DNA of 64,000 nucleotides from Vibrio sp. 10N (lineage in GTDB: Bacteria; Pseudomonadota; Gammaproteobacteria; Enterobacterales; Vibrionaceae), in NCBI RefSeq assembly GCF_036245475.1, contig NZ_BTPM01000001.1, positions 2,108,001 through 2,172,000 of the forward strand, written 5' to 3'. The position numbers and the translations under genes were made by a program. Below the pieces are notes generated by a model that worked only from the letters and a program-made list of their open reading frames with translations, was not told the DNA's origin and ran no database searches. Positions 46,388-55,095 of the stretch are shown in pieces (the stretch's first letter is position 1; each line of letters starts with the position of its first letter).

Positions 46388-47872
46388 ATGTTGTCTTATT
46401 CTCTTCGTACCTCAATTTTAGCCCTTTCTATTGCTGCCTCTTGTGCTGCGATGGCGTCGCAACAAACACCAGTGACACCAGAAGGTACATTCCCAACCAC
46501 ACAAGCTTGGCTCACACATGCGAAACAAGGTCTCGCTCCCTATTGGATGCATGAAGCAGCGCAAGGTGTGCCCGTTGGCAACTTCCCAACATTTCGCTGC
46601 GATAACGGAGAGTTACTCGACGTCTCCAATGTCTGCCCAGAGCTGCAACACGGCTGGATCATGCCTCACTTTGGACGCGAATACACACGTATGAAGTCGC
46701 GTCAGACCTACGCTTATGGAGTTCTATTTCACCTTACCGGCGATGTTAAAGCGCTTGAGCTTGCCAAAGACGGGGCTTACTACCTCATTGACCAACTTCA
46801 AGACGCCGAGAACGGTGGATTTATCTCCTTCACCGAAGACGATAAACCCGGTCTAAAGTGGACACAACGCACCTCACAAGACCAAGCTTACGCCCTTGTC
46901 GGTCTGGCCATGTACTACTACCTAACGCGTGACCCTAAGGTAGAAAAGGCGCTCATCGAACAACAAGCGTTTATCTTTGATAAATACAAACTCAACGACG
47001 ACGTTGGCTTAGCTTGGGTATTAGAAGACGGTGATGATCAAAGTGCCAAACAACATGAACTCGTCGCACAGCTTGATCAAATCAATGGCTACATGCTACT
47101 CGTGGCTCCCCTACTTCCCGAGCCTCACAAAACCAAATGGCTAGCGGATCTCAAATGGCTAACACAAGTCTTGGTTAATGATTACCACTCTGATGACGAG
47201 CAGCGCTTCTACGGAGCGATACACCACAAAGCTGTAATGCAGCAAAACGCTAAACATAATGACTTCGGTCATACCATTAAAGCGTATTGGATGACCTATC
47301 TCACCGCACAGCTACTCGATAAGCCTGACTGGGAAGCCTTCGCCAAACAAGGTATGGAAGTAACGCTAGAAAGAGCCCAGTACAATATGCCATTTGACTA
47401 TGTCGCCCATTACTTTCCCAAAGAGCAACAAGCAGCGCTTAAGGGAACCACTATCCCGTCATGGCAAAGCAGACCCAACAGTGGTGGCGCCTCTTCTTGG
47501 GAATGGGCAGAGCTTGACCAAGCGGCTATGACGCTTTCTATGGATGCCGACAAAGTTAAAGCACCGCTCAGTGATACCACTACTGGCTTTATGAATGTGT
47601 GGGTTGACCATAAATATGGCGGCGTGGGCCTAAACCCGAAATCGACCAAAGCGTTCCATTGGGGAAATGGTTATCACCAATTTGAACACGCGCTCATTGG
47701 CACACTGACGTCAGGTTCACTTAATCATAACCCCGTGACGCTGTATTACGCGGTCAAAGATGAAACACTCCCAAGCTTCACGCCATACTACTACCAAGGC
47801 AAAGTAAACAAGACTACATCGCTCAATAATGGCAAGGTTCAGGCTGTAAGCTTTAGTGACATCACGCCTTAG
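46388..47872 (+). CDS. Secreted (alpha/alpha)6-barrel protein, sugar-epimerase (AGE) type
   Basis: 494 residues with a Sec signal (TSILALSIAASCAAMA, cleavage near residue 23). The mature part has repeated helical pairs and the motifs KSRQTYAYGVLF, DLATAYYLIDQLQ-like repeats, SSWEWAELDQAAM and AFHWGNGYHQFEHALIG, which fit the N-acylglucosamine 2-epimerase/cellobiose epimerase superfamily of (alpha/alpha)6 barrels. Most of that family are cytosolic; a periplasmic one is uncommon. No lipobox. Ordered after the SemiSWEET gene but behind a terminator. Substrate unknown, probably an oligosaccharide. Confidence 0.68.
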   Translation: MLSYSLRTSILALSIAASCAAMASQQTPVTPEGTFPTTQAWLTHAKQGLAPYWMHEAAQGVPVGNFPTFRCDNGELLDVSNVCPELQHGWIMPHFGREYTRMKSRQTYAYGVLFHLTGDVKALELAKDGAYYLIDQLQDAENGGFISFTEDDKPGLKWTQRTSQDQAYALVGLAMYYYLTRDPKVEKALIEQQAFIFDKYKLNDDVGLAWVLEDGDDQSAKQHELVAQLDQINGYMLLVAPLLPEPHKTKWLADLKWLTQVLVNDYHSDDEQRFYGAIHHKAVMQQNAKHNDFGHTIKAYWMTYLTAQLLDKPDWEAFAKQGMEVTLERAQYNMPFDYVAHYFPKEQQAALKGTTIPSWQSRPNSGGASSWEWAELDQAAMTLSMDADKVKAPLSDTTTGFMNVWVDHKYGGVGLNPKSTKAFHWGNGYHQFEHALIGTLTSGSLNHNPVTLYYAVKDETLPSFTPYYYQGKVNKTTSLNNGKVQAVSFSDITP

Positions 47873-48005
47873 CCTTTGTGCAAGAGCGCTGAAGTCATGT
47901 AAAGAAGGGAAGAAAATCGAAGAAACGGGCAGGAATCACTTGGTTTCAAAGGCATAACCTGCGACAATCCGCCCGTTATTCACCCTTGATTACAGATGGT
48001 CAATT

Positions 48006-48245
48006 ATGCAAATCTTAGTACGCAACCTATCTCGCGAAACCACAGAGCACGATGTACGCCTTCAGTTCCGTGAGTACGGCCGAGTTACCGAGTGCACACT
48101 GGTACTAGACAAAGAGACAGGAAAGTCGAAGGGCTTCGCGTTTGTAACTATGCCTGAAGTTGAAGAAGCAAAGGTAGCGATTAAAGAGCTAAACCTAACC
48201 ATGTTTGGTGGCAGCAAGATCCGCGTTAAATTTGCCGGTCACTAA
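48006..48245 (+). CDS. Small RNA-recognition-motif (RRM) protein
   Basis: 79-residue single RRM domain. Seen: RNP2 motif ILVRNL at 3-8 and RNP1 KGFAFVTM at 43-50 with the aromatic residues that stack on RNA. Bacterial RRM proteins of this size occur in Vibrio, Shewanella and cyanobacteria; roles include cold response or mRNA regulation, not proven here. Monocistronic, with a terminator about 70 bases downstream. Confidence 0.9.
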   Translation: MQILVRNLSRETTEHDVRLQFREYGRVTECTLVLDKETGKSKGFAFVTMPEVEEAKVAIKELNLTMFGGSKIRVKFAGH

Positions 48246-48315
48246 TTGGTAAGCCGCTCATTAGGAAGGTTAGCCAAAGCGAACTGAGCGCAAACGTCGA
48301 AGGCATACAACATAG

Positions 48316-48351
48316 AACTCCGCTTTTTCCGACAGGTTGGCGGAGTTTTCT
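48316..48351 (+). terminator. Terminator after the RRM gene
   Basis: 8-bp stem AACTCCGC/GCGGAGTT enclosing a T-rich 16-base loop, followed by TTCTTT. Confidence 0.7.
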
Positions 48352-48499
48352 TTAGGCTATTTTCAGTCAGTGTCTCGTCTTTACCCACATATATTGCGCC
48401 TTATTTGCTATTGAGTGCAAAACTAGAAATTTTGTATTGCAACTCACTGCTTAGCTGTTTTAGCCTAATTGCAATTACACGCATTCAAAAGGAATTACA

Positions 48500-49078
48500 G
48501 TGTCTCTTTCTCGTATCACTCTTACACTGACGCTCCTAGCCTCCGCGACCAGTTACGCAAGCCCAGTACAGTTTTTAATTGGCGTCGACAGCCATAAAGG
48601 TTTTGCTGGCGGCTTAGAAACTGTGGTCTACGACAACTTTATTATCGGCGGCCAGTTCAATTTAGGCTCTTCTGACGAGAGCAACACTCAAACAGGCTCT
48701 TACCCTGGTATTACCAACCCCACATTTACCAGTAAAAAATCGGCACAGCATTACGGCTTGTACACTGGCTACCGGTTTAATGACGGCATGTTCGACGGTT
48801 TGGCGCTCAGACTCGGTATCGCGCAAATGAACATCAATGTCAGCGAAGACGTTTACGGCTCCGATAGCGCCTCGAATGTCACGTCCGAAATTATTTACGA
48901 TATTAACAAGCGTAAATACCAGCCTTTCATTGGTATTGGCTATCACGTTAGCGAGCGTATTTCACTTAACGTACACGCACATTTAAGAGGCATCGACACC
49001 ATTGAGGTTGAAGGCCAAAAACTTGATTCCGGCTTCGATGCGACGACATTAAGCTTTATGGCCGGGTTTTCGTTTTAA
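48500..49078 (+). CDS. Outer-membrane beta-barrel protein
   Basis: 192 residues with a signal peptide (TLTLTLLASATSYASP). The mature part alternates polar and hydrophobic residues in short strands (VVYDNFIIGGQFNLGSS, HYGLYTGYRFNDG, ISLNVHAHLRG) and ends in phenylalanine (MAGFSF), the barrel-assembly signal. About eight strands are expected, as for OmpA/OmpX-like barrels. Function unknown. GTG start with a good AAGGA ribosome site. Alone between two terminators. Confidence 0.78.
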   Translation: MSLSRITLTLTLLASATSYASPVQFLIGVDSHKGFAGGLETVVYDNFIIGGQFNLGSSDESNTQTGSYPGITNPTFTSKKSAQHYGLYTGYRFNDGMFDGLALRLGIAQMNINVSEDVYGSDSASNVTSEIIYDINKRKYQPFIGIGYHVSERISLNVHAHLRGIDTIEVEGQKLDSGFDATTLSFMAGFSF

Positions 49079-49099
49079 CACTACTTCTCGACACATACA

Positions 49100-49131
49100 A
49101 AAAGCCCCTGATACGATATCAGGGGCTTTTT
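49100..49131. terminator. Bidirectional terminator between the barrel gene and the FtsK-type locus
   Basis: 14-bp stem AAAAGCCCCTGATA/TATCAGGGGCTTTT with loop CGA. Ends the plus-strand barrel gene and the minus-strand eight-gene operon. Confidence 0.94.
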
Positions 49132-49164
49132 ACTGTCACTATTTTGGTTTATTGTATGGCTAAG

Positions 49165-51564
49165 TTAGCCTTTAGATAATTCGATTCGGTGTGTCTGATT
49201 TTGCTTATTGTGCGCAACCCAGATTCGTTTCGATTGATACCCCGGAGCACTGACTTCCACATCATAATTTCCCACAGGTAACTTCATTCCAGAGGTGTAG
49301 CGGGGTTTAATGTTCATTACCCTCACCTTAAAGTTCGGTGCATTTGTATCCACCGTAAATGGCACTTCCACTAACTGACCTGTAGTAACAATGGCCTGCT
49401 TTTGATCCTCGAAACTTTGCTGCATTTCATTCGTTTGCTGTGGCTCATTGGTACTGAATTTCGCCATAACCAAATTATCCATCTCAGCAATCGAATGTTC
49501 TACCGAGTTTTTAAACCAGTCCGTAATTTTCATGTTCTGATCTAGGCGCGCGCCGATAGGCTGCACGATTGGCTGAGTATGCAAAACCCATCTCAATGCT
49601 ACCGAACCAAATGGCGTTACCGAGTCATCAAACTTATCTAGGAAATAGCGCGTGGTTGACTCATTGGCGGTAAATTTCGAACTGCCAACGGCCAACGGCA
49701 GTGCGAATACGGCGCCCATTAAGAGAACAGACAAACAAGGTCCAACGTACTTTTCCCAAGGCTTGCTGTGTTTTGAAAAGTCCTTATCATAGTCAATGAG
49801 TGCCCAGAACTTAAATGGCAATTTAACAAACGTAAGCAGGACCAACATCAACGACAGCGTCATGGAAATTGGGGGCACAATAATGGATCTCAACGCCGCT
49901 TTACTCTTCTCCGCCAATGGCCCTCCATCTTCGAACTGTGACCTAGCTGACTCAATGTACTGAAGCCAGTAGCGAGTTTCTCGTTCGATGTTGACGCGCA
50001 TGACCTTGTCATAGAACTGCTTATTGTTCCAACTGGCCATCATAGGTTTCACGTAATTGCGCTCACCCATTTTTTCTAAAATCTGCGCCTGAATAACAGG
50101 GTGTTTTTGAAATGCTGTCCATGACAAGTTGGGTTTCATATCAACCCCCTGTTCTGCCATCTTCGCATTCCACTCTTTGTTGACTTCCTTTCTAACCTTC
50201 GCCTTCACCGTATTCTTAAAGCTGGTAATTTGCGACACTTGCCAGCTCTTCTTCAGGTGAATACCCTTTTTGGCTGCGCGAGAGCGTACCTTCTGAGCAG
50301 TAACAGGGTGATGGCGAAACGCCTTCATACCAGCTATGCCCATAGGATAACCTGTTTCTCGCTTAAACTTGTCTTTCCACAAGACGAGGATGCGAGGTGT
50401 ATAGTGAGCCACTTCATTTGTGAACACTTCACGGACATCCTCTTTGCCACCATCACCTGTGGCAATCTCTAAGCCCGCCAAGATTGCCGACAGTCCGAGC
50501 GTAGAAAAGGTTTCACCCAATGACGTTTCACCTTTCGTCCTGCGGTATTCACGTTTTAGCCAGTAATCCATGTCCTTAAAAGGTATACCCGCATTTTTTA
50601 GTGTTTTGGCGTACTGCTTTTCGACGTTGGTGATACATCTATTTAAGTATTCACGATTACCGCTTCTACCACCATAAGAATCAATGCATCTGTTTCGTGA
50701 CTCAAAGTGAGAATAGATTTTCGGGGCTACTTTTTGAGCACGGGCTTCCGCTCGCGCAAAATAGGCTTTCTCAGCTTTCTGATAGTCCTTCCAGCCCTTG
50801 GCTATTTGCGTTTCAACGTCTTCCCAAGCATCGTTCGCCACCGAAGCAATACTGCCCATATTTTTGTTGTATTGCTTAACACCCGACTGATAGTCTTTGA
50901 AGTTGTCCGAGACCAGCACTCTCATTTCTTTGTACTGACGGTAATATTCTTCAAACTGATTATTCGCCTTATTCTCAATATATCGATTTAGAATCTGACG
51001 CTTTTTATCATCGACGTGTTGGATAAAGTCATCATTGGCATAAACCAACCCTCCCATCATGGCTAAGAAGGTCATTTCTGTTGAAGATGTTGCATGTTTA
51101 GCGTTGTACGGCAACCCTTGAATTTGCAGTGCATTCGCAGCCAAACTCGAACGTAGTATGGAAGAGAAAAACGCTTCCTGACGCTGCTTCGCCGTTGAAG
51201 GCTCTATCAACAACTTGTCAATCAGGAGTTTTTGTCCAAAGAAAACCGTTGGCCATATTAATAGAGCAACAAGGCTGAAGCTCATGACTGCTCTTGGGAT
51301 GCTACTGACCCAACGTCCTTTAAGTAACAGGTCAGCAACGAGAAGCGTAACACCAATACCAGAGATAGAGCGGCCAAACAGTTCAATGAGATGTAATGTC
51401 TCATCATCTACGTCGACCCCACCAGTCACTTCCACCAGTTTGGCATTAAACACGACCTCAGGTACCAAATAGCAGAGCGACATAACGAAGAAAGTAATCG
51501 CCAACCATCTAGGTTTCTTGTTTTGTGACTTTTTCATTTTATTTTTATTAATCTTTGTATCCAT
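49165..51564 (-). CDS. Large membrane protein with C-terminal PEGA-like domain (FtsK-type locus, gene 8)
   Basis: 799 residues, not recognised as a named family. Seen: three TM segments in the first 115 residues (LAITFFVMSLCYLVPEVV; SGIGVTLLVADLLL; AVMSFSLVALLIWPTVFF), a mostly helical soluble region about 120-565 rich in Lys and aromatic residues, two more TM segments about 568-640, and a C-terminal extracytoplasmic region ending in a PEGA-like domain (MKLPVGNYDVEVSAPGYQSKR). PEGA domains are surface or peptidoglycan-proximal. Last gene of the apparent operon, nine bases after the lipoprotein gene. Possibly the membrane scaffold of the system; inference only. Confidence 0.75.
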   Translation of the reverse strand: MDTKINKNKMKKSQNKKPRWLAITFFVMSLCYLVPEVVFNAKLVEVTGGVDVDDETLHLIELFGRSISGIGVTLLVADLLLKGRWVSSIPRAVMSFSLVALLIWPTVFFGQKLLIDKLLIEPSTAKQRQEAFFSSILRSSLAANALQIQGLPYNAKHATSSTEMTFLAMMGGLVYANDDFIQHVDDKKRQILNRYIENKANNQFEEYYRQYKEMRVLVSDNFKDYQSGVKQYNKNMGSIASVANDAWEDVETQIAKGWKDYQKAEKAYFARAEARAQKVAPKIYSHFESRNRCIDSYGGRSGNREYLNRCITNVEKQYAKTLKNAGIPFKDMDYWLKREYRRTKGETSLGETFSTLGLSAILAGLEIATGDGGKEDVREVFTNEVAHYTPRILVLWKDKFKRETGYPMGIAGMKAFRHHPVTAQKVRSRAAKKGIHLKKSWQVSQITSFKNTVKAKVRKEVNKEWNAKMAEQGVDMKPNLSWTAFQKHPVIQAQILEKMGERNYVKPMMASWNNKQFYDKVMRVNIERETRYWLQYIESARSQFEDGGPLAEKSKAALRSIIVPPISMTLSLMLVLLTFVKLPFKFWALIDYDKDFSKHSKPWEKYVGPCLSVLLMGAVFALPLAVGSSKFTANESTTRYFLDKFDDSVTPFGSVALRWVLHTQPIVQPIGARLDQNMKITDWFKNSVEHSIAEMDNLVMAKFSTNEPQQTNEMQQSFEDQKQAIVTTGQLVEVPFTVDTNAPNFKVRVMNIKPRYTSGMKLPVGNYDVEVSAPGYQSKRIWVAHNKQNQTHRIELSKG

Positions 51565-51573
51565 ACTGATTTC

Positions 51574-53037
51574 TTATTTTGGAACTTCAATATTAATTGG
51601 GCTGGTGTCCAATATCAGGCTCTCATCTTCCGGTATAAAAAAGGCAGATGTTTCAGCTTTAGTGGTTGTCTTTGGTTTCGACCGAGTAGAAGTCTTCGCT
51701 CGCTTAATAGAACGAACTCGCCCCGTCGATGTAATGTAATGATCATCTTCTAGATACATCAATTGATCGTCTAATCGCTTGAAATCAGCATCGTTAGGCA
51801 ACATCATTATGGCCTCGCCATAGCGTGTCCGAGCCTTGTAATCTCGGGTCGGTTTGACTAACTCCGGATAAAGCCGATGACACGCCTCGAACTTCGATGT
51901 ATCCATTATCGTCTCATCCGGCAACTGACGTCCCTTCCGTTTAAGCGAAGCAAGCTCGGATTGATGATAGTCAGAGCCATTAATAGTGTAAGTAACAACG
52001 CGCATCAGCCCAGCTTGACGTGAGCGGGTATAGATAGTCGGCGCCCCTACAAAACTACGAATATCAACATGTAAACCACTATTAGTGCCGAGGGCATTTC
52101 TCACTGTTTTAGCCGAATGCTTGTTCGATTGCTTGCGTGAGCGCCTACGTGATTCGTAGTCGGATACCCAGTTCACTTCCCGACTATATCGCTGATACAT
52201 CGAATCCGATTTAACTGCCGAACGAGCCGCCTGCTTTGCCTTAGCAATGGATGTCGGGTGCGGTTCCCAGACGTATCCCAAGTACACATGCTTATCAAGC
52301 TCCCTGAGTTTTTTTAGAACGTCAAATTCCATAGAACTAAAGAAATAACTGCCGGTTGGGAGGACTTGTCTGGCCGTGGTTAGCAGAAGGTTAAGCTCGA
52401 CAATATCCGCCTCACCTTTGACCTCAATATTGAGCTGCTGGCCATAGTGATGACTGTTTCTCCACTGCCTAAACACATCAATTGCATAAGGGGCACGCTC
52501 ATTGGTTAATTGGCCATCTTTCCCGCGTACCGCCAAAGTGTTCCATTCGCTATCATTGATACGCGACATTCGATATCGCTTACCATCGCTTCTTCCGGTC
52601 GCTCTACCTGTTTGACTGTCATGGTGAGCAACCCAAGAGCCACTACGCGTCAACATGACATCCACCTCAACCCCATCAAAACCGCCAATGGCGCCCATCA
52701 GAACGGAAGACGAGGAATTTTCAGGGTATTTGTAATGCCCACGGTGTGCGTAGACGTGTATAGGACACAACTGATTGTTGAGATACGCTGGCGTTTGCGC
52801 CGCCGTCCAATATAGACCGCGCGCATTCAATGCATACTGAATATCTTGAACTTCTTCCAATGTGTACGGTGAAAACTTAAGCACTCGCCCTTCAGCACCA
52901 ATTGGCAAACCGGCTAGGCCTGCCACTTTGTCCTGATCTTGTGGTGTCGTTTCAACCTGAGTGACATTATTACTGCTAGAACATCCAAACAATAAGATGC
53001 TCAAGCTAATTAGGGTTGCCCTTATTAGCCCCATCAT
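51574..53037 (-). CDS. GDPD-like lipoprotein (FtsK-type locus, gene 7)
   Basis: 487 residues. Seen: signal peptide with lipobox LLFGC near residue 19, then about residues 90-330 a glycerophosphodiester phosphodiesterase-like domain: HRGHYKYPENS, a GFDGVEVDVML acidic pair and WVAHHDSQTG, the HR/E-D/H metal and catalytic motifs of the family. LNIEVKG and YLGYVWEPHP follow. The C-terminal 80 residues are basic and low complexity (KRAKTSTRSKPKTTTK). Such enzymes hydrolyse glycerophosphodiesters. Here it is in an operon with an FtsK-type ATPase, so it may act on envelope lipids or be an accessory or effector. Start at the first of two adjacent ATGs. Confidence 0.8.
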   Translation of the reverse strand: MMGLIRATLISLSILLFGCSSSNNVTQVETTPQDQDKVAGLAGLPIGAEGRVLKFSPYTLEEVQDIQYALNARGLYWTAAQTPAYLNNQLCPIHVYAHRGHYKYPENSSSSVLMGAIGGFDGVEVDVMLTRSGSWVAHHDSQTGRATGRSDGKRYRMSRINDSEWNTLAVRGKDGQLTNERAPYAIDVFRQWRNSHHYGQQLNIEVKGEADIVELNLLLTTARQVLPTGSYFFSSMEFDVLKKLRELDKHVYLGYVWEPHPTSIAKAKQAARSAVKSDSMYQRYSREVNWVSDYESRRRSRKQSNKHSAKTVRNALGTNSGLHVDIRSFVGAPTIYTRSRQAGLMRVVTYTINGSDYHQSELASLKRKGRQLPDETIMDTSKFEACHRLYPELVKPTRDYKARTRYGEAIMMLPNDADFKRLDDQLMYLEDDHYITSTGRVRSIKRAKTSTRSKPKTTTKAETSAFFIPEDESLILDTSPINIEVPK

Positions 53038-53044
53038 TTCATCC

Positions 53045-53491
53045 TTAAATTAACGGAACGTGACTGTCTGCTGAACGTTTGATTTCATCGACTTCCACTT
53101 GCTGTTGTTCTGCTTGCTTAACGGTATTTTCGCTACCACGTAAGGTTCGATCTCGCTCTTCGCTTTGGCTATTCACTTCGGCAATCAAGCGATTGTATTG
53201 CTCGTGATGATGCGATGCGTCCACCAATAATCGAGTAAGGTTGTCAAACTGCTCGGCGCACTGTTGAATCGTCTCATTGTACTTTTTACTCTTTATCAGT
53301 TTTTCTGAGTAAGCATCGACAAGAGGAATCATAGTGCGTGTATCAACGGTACGTCCGGCCGCATCATTCCATTGGGTTCGCAGCGTCTCCCAATGTTCCT
53401 CAAAGTTTGACTTTGAGTATGAGGTATTCTCACGCTCATCTTCTAAATGGGTAAGTGTGTTTCTATAATATCCGGGTTCAAATGAAGGCAT
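53045..53491 (-). CDS. Small helical protein with WXG100-like pattern (FtsK-type locus, gene 6)
   Basis: 148 residues, no signal peptide, no cysteine-rich or membrane part. All-helical by composition. Residues about 30-65 read WETLRTQWNDAAGRTVDTR, then MIPLVDAYSEKLI: a helix, a W-x-D turn and a second helix, resembling the W-x-G helical hairpin of WXG100 secretion substrates. The rest is a coiled coil rich in Glu/Gln. It lies 15 bases after the coiled-coil gene. Comparable to the 105-residue protein encoded at 54514-54831. Assignment is by pattern only. Confidence 0.6.
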   Translation of the reverse strand: MPSFEPGYYRNTLTHLEDERENTSYSKSNFEEHWETLRTQWNDAAGRTVDTRTMIPLVDAYSEKLIKSKKYNETIQQCAEQFDNLTRLLVDASHHHEQYNRLIAEVNSQSEERDRTLRGSENTVKQAEQQQVEVDEIKRSADSHVPLI

Positions 53492-53506
53492 ATTTCACTC
53501 TGAGCT

Positions 53507-54532
53507 TTAGCGATGATTTAGCGGTTGATCAAAGGCAATTAATAGCGAAACCTTATCCTGCAAGGTGTACTTTAACGAAAACACCTCACCTTGAATTGCT
53601 TCTTGCTGATTTTCTAGGTCACGTAACTCAAGCAAGGCTTGGTTGGCATTATTTTGAAGGCCTGACACAGTGTGAGTTTGGTCTAGGCAAGTCGCTTCGA
53701 ACGCTTCCAAAAGCTCCTTGACCTGCTCTAATAGCGCCAAGCACTTCATCGAATAATCTAGACTCTGATTTGCCTGACGCTTTGCATCACTTGAAACAGC
53801 TAACGTCTGGTCTGCAAGCACAACAGACTGCCGAGACTCCGATAAGGCTCTAGTCGCACCATTCACCTGATGCTCCGCACGATCACACTCTTTTTGAGCC
53901 AAGTTGCGCTGCTTGATTGCCGCATTCAGTATTTGGAGACAATTCGCTTCATGAACTTTAGCGGCGGCTAGAGCTGCTTCTTCCGCGTGTGTGCTTGGCT
54001 TTTCATAGCGATATCGAGCATTACCGTTGCTATCTTGCCCATCGTAGACTTTGACTGGAGGCCGAGCTCGTGCAGCTTCAAGAGCAGCCAACGCCAATTG
54101 CGATACGTGTTGAGCTTGGCTATAGTCCCCTTGGGCTCTAGCCACTTCACTTTGGCAGTGTGCGAGATGAGCTTTGGCACGAGACAACCAACGCTCAGCC
54201 TTGTCTTTCTGCTCACCCCATTTGGAACACAAGTTGTGCGCATCTTCTAAGCTTCGGGTACTCGCTCGCTCGGTCTCACTGGCGTGATCCAATTGCTCTT
54301 CAACACGCGCGTGGCGGGTTTGGGCTTCTTCTCTTGTTTGCTCATAACCCTTCAGCAATGCTTCATACAGTTCATGACAGGCAAAGACATCGGACTTAGC
54401 CAAACCAATATAGTCTTGTGTTAGAGCATTCATCGACTGTGATTGTTGCAACAACGACATCACTAAATCGAGCTGATAGTCGGCCTGATAATCTAACTCC
54501 TCTAACTGACTGACTAACCATCTTGGCTGCAT
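53507..54532 (-). CDS. Coiled-coil protein (FtsK-type locus, gene 5)
   Basis: 341 residues, very high in Ala, Glu, Gln and Leu; heptads run over nearly its whole length, broken once near residues 158-180 by PPVKVYDGQDSNGNARYRYEKP. No signal peptide, no membrane segment. It would form a rod or bundle. Its ATG overlaps the end of the previous gene by 19 bases. A structural, chaperone or secreted role are all possible; no family recognised. Confidence 0.7.
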   Translation of the reverse strand: MQPRWLVSQLEELDYQADYQLDLVMSLLQQSQSMNALTQDYIGLAKSDVFACHELYEALLKGYEQTREEAQTRHARVEEQLDHASETERASTRSLEDAHNLCSKWGEQKDKAERWLSRAKAHLAHCQSEVARAQGDYSQAQHVSQLALAALEAARARPPVKVYDGQDSNGNARYRYEKPSTHAEEAALAAAKVHEANCLQILNAAIKQRNLAQKECDRAEHQVNGATRALSESRQSVVLADQTLAVSSDAKRQANQSLDYSMKCLALLEQVKELLEAFEATCLDQTHTVSGLQNNANQALLELRDLENQQEAIQGEVFSLKYTLQDKVSLLIAFDQPLNHR

Positions 54533-54831
54533 ACGGCCTCCCCAACCTCCTCAGTTTGGCTTTCTGAATCGTGAACGTCCGTCACTACTTTCTCTTGGTA
54601 CAACTGGCAACAATCTCTCCAGTCTGTCAACTTATCCAGCAATTGCTCCGTCAACGCAACGATGGTCGTCACTTCCGATTCGACATCTTCCGCCGCCACC
54701 CCAGCGTAATGCTCACGCAGTGACGCCCACCGAGCCTTCACTAGGTCAACGGACGTTTCTACTTGCGTGTGGGTCTGATTCGCGGCAATAGCCAGCTCTT
54801 GAAACGCTTCTCTTTGACGCAACTTACTCAT
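54514..54831 (-). CDS. Small helical protein with WXG100-like hairpin (FtsK-type locus, gene 4)
   Basis: 105 residues, no signal peptide. Residues about 25-75 form a helix ending LVKARWASLREHYAGVAAED and a following helix VESEVTTIVALTEQLLDKL, a helix-turn-helix arrangement like WXG100 proteins, with length close to 100. The stretch LREHYAGVAAED aligns with LRTQWNDAAGRT of the 148-residue protein, which suggests a pair. The tail is acidic. Starts within the end of the 89-residue gene (8-base overlap) and overlaps the next gene by 19 bases. Confidence 0.6.
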   Translation of the reverse strand: MSKLRQREAFQELAIAANQTHTQVETSVDLVKARWASLREHYAGVAAEDVESEVTTIVALTEQLLDKLTDWRDCCQLYQEKVVTDVHDSESQTEEVGEAVCSQDG

Positions 54832-55093
54832 GCAGGTAGCTCCTTATCAAAGCCAACCTAAGCCGGAGTTGGTCAGACAGCTCTGTACAGCGAGAGTTTG
54901 CGATTTGACTCACTAACTCCTCTATTTCCAACAGTTCAGTTTGTAGTTTCATTTGCAGCTCTTCAGGAAGATCAGGCAGAAAACTTTCTGCCTGAACACT
55001 AAGAAGACCGATATGCTTTTTCGCTTGACTGCTAAACGCTTCTAACTCCGTCAGCAATAAAGGAAGTTGCTCCTCAACTCGATCTAATGACAT
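54824..55093 (-). CDS. Small helical protein (FtsK-type locus, gene 3)
   Basis: 89 residues, leucine- and glutamate-rich, two or three predicted helices, one cysteine, no signal peptide and no tryptophan. Unknown family. ATG at 55093 lies two bases after the FtsK-type stop with GGAG six bases upstream; a GTG four codons earlier (55105) would overlap that gene. Its size and position suggest a partner or chaperone of the small proteins that follow. Confidence 0.65.
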   Translation of the reverse strand: MSLDRVEEQLPLLLTELEAFSSQAKKHIGLLSVQAESFLPDLPEELQMKLQTELLEIEELVSQIANSRCTELSDQLRLRLALIRSYLHE

Positions 55094-55095
55094 AC

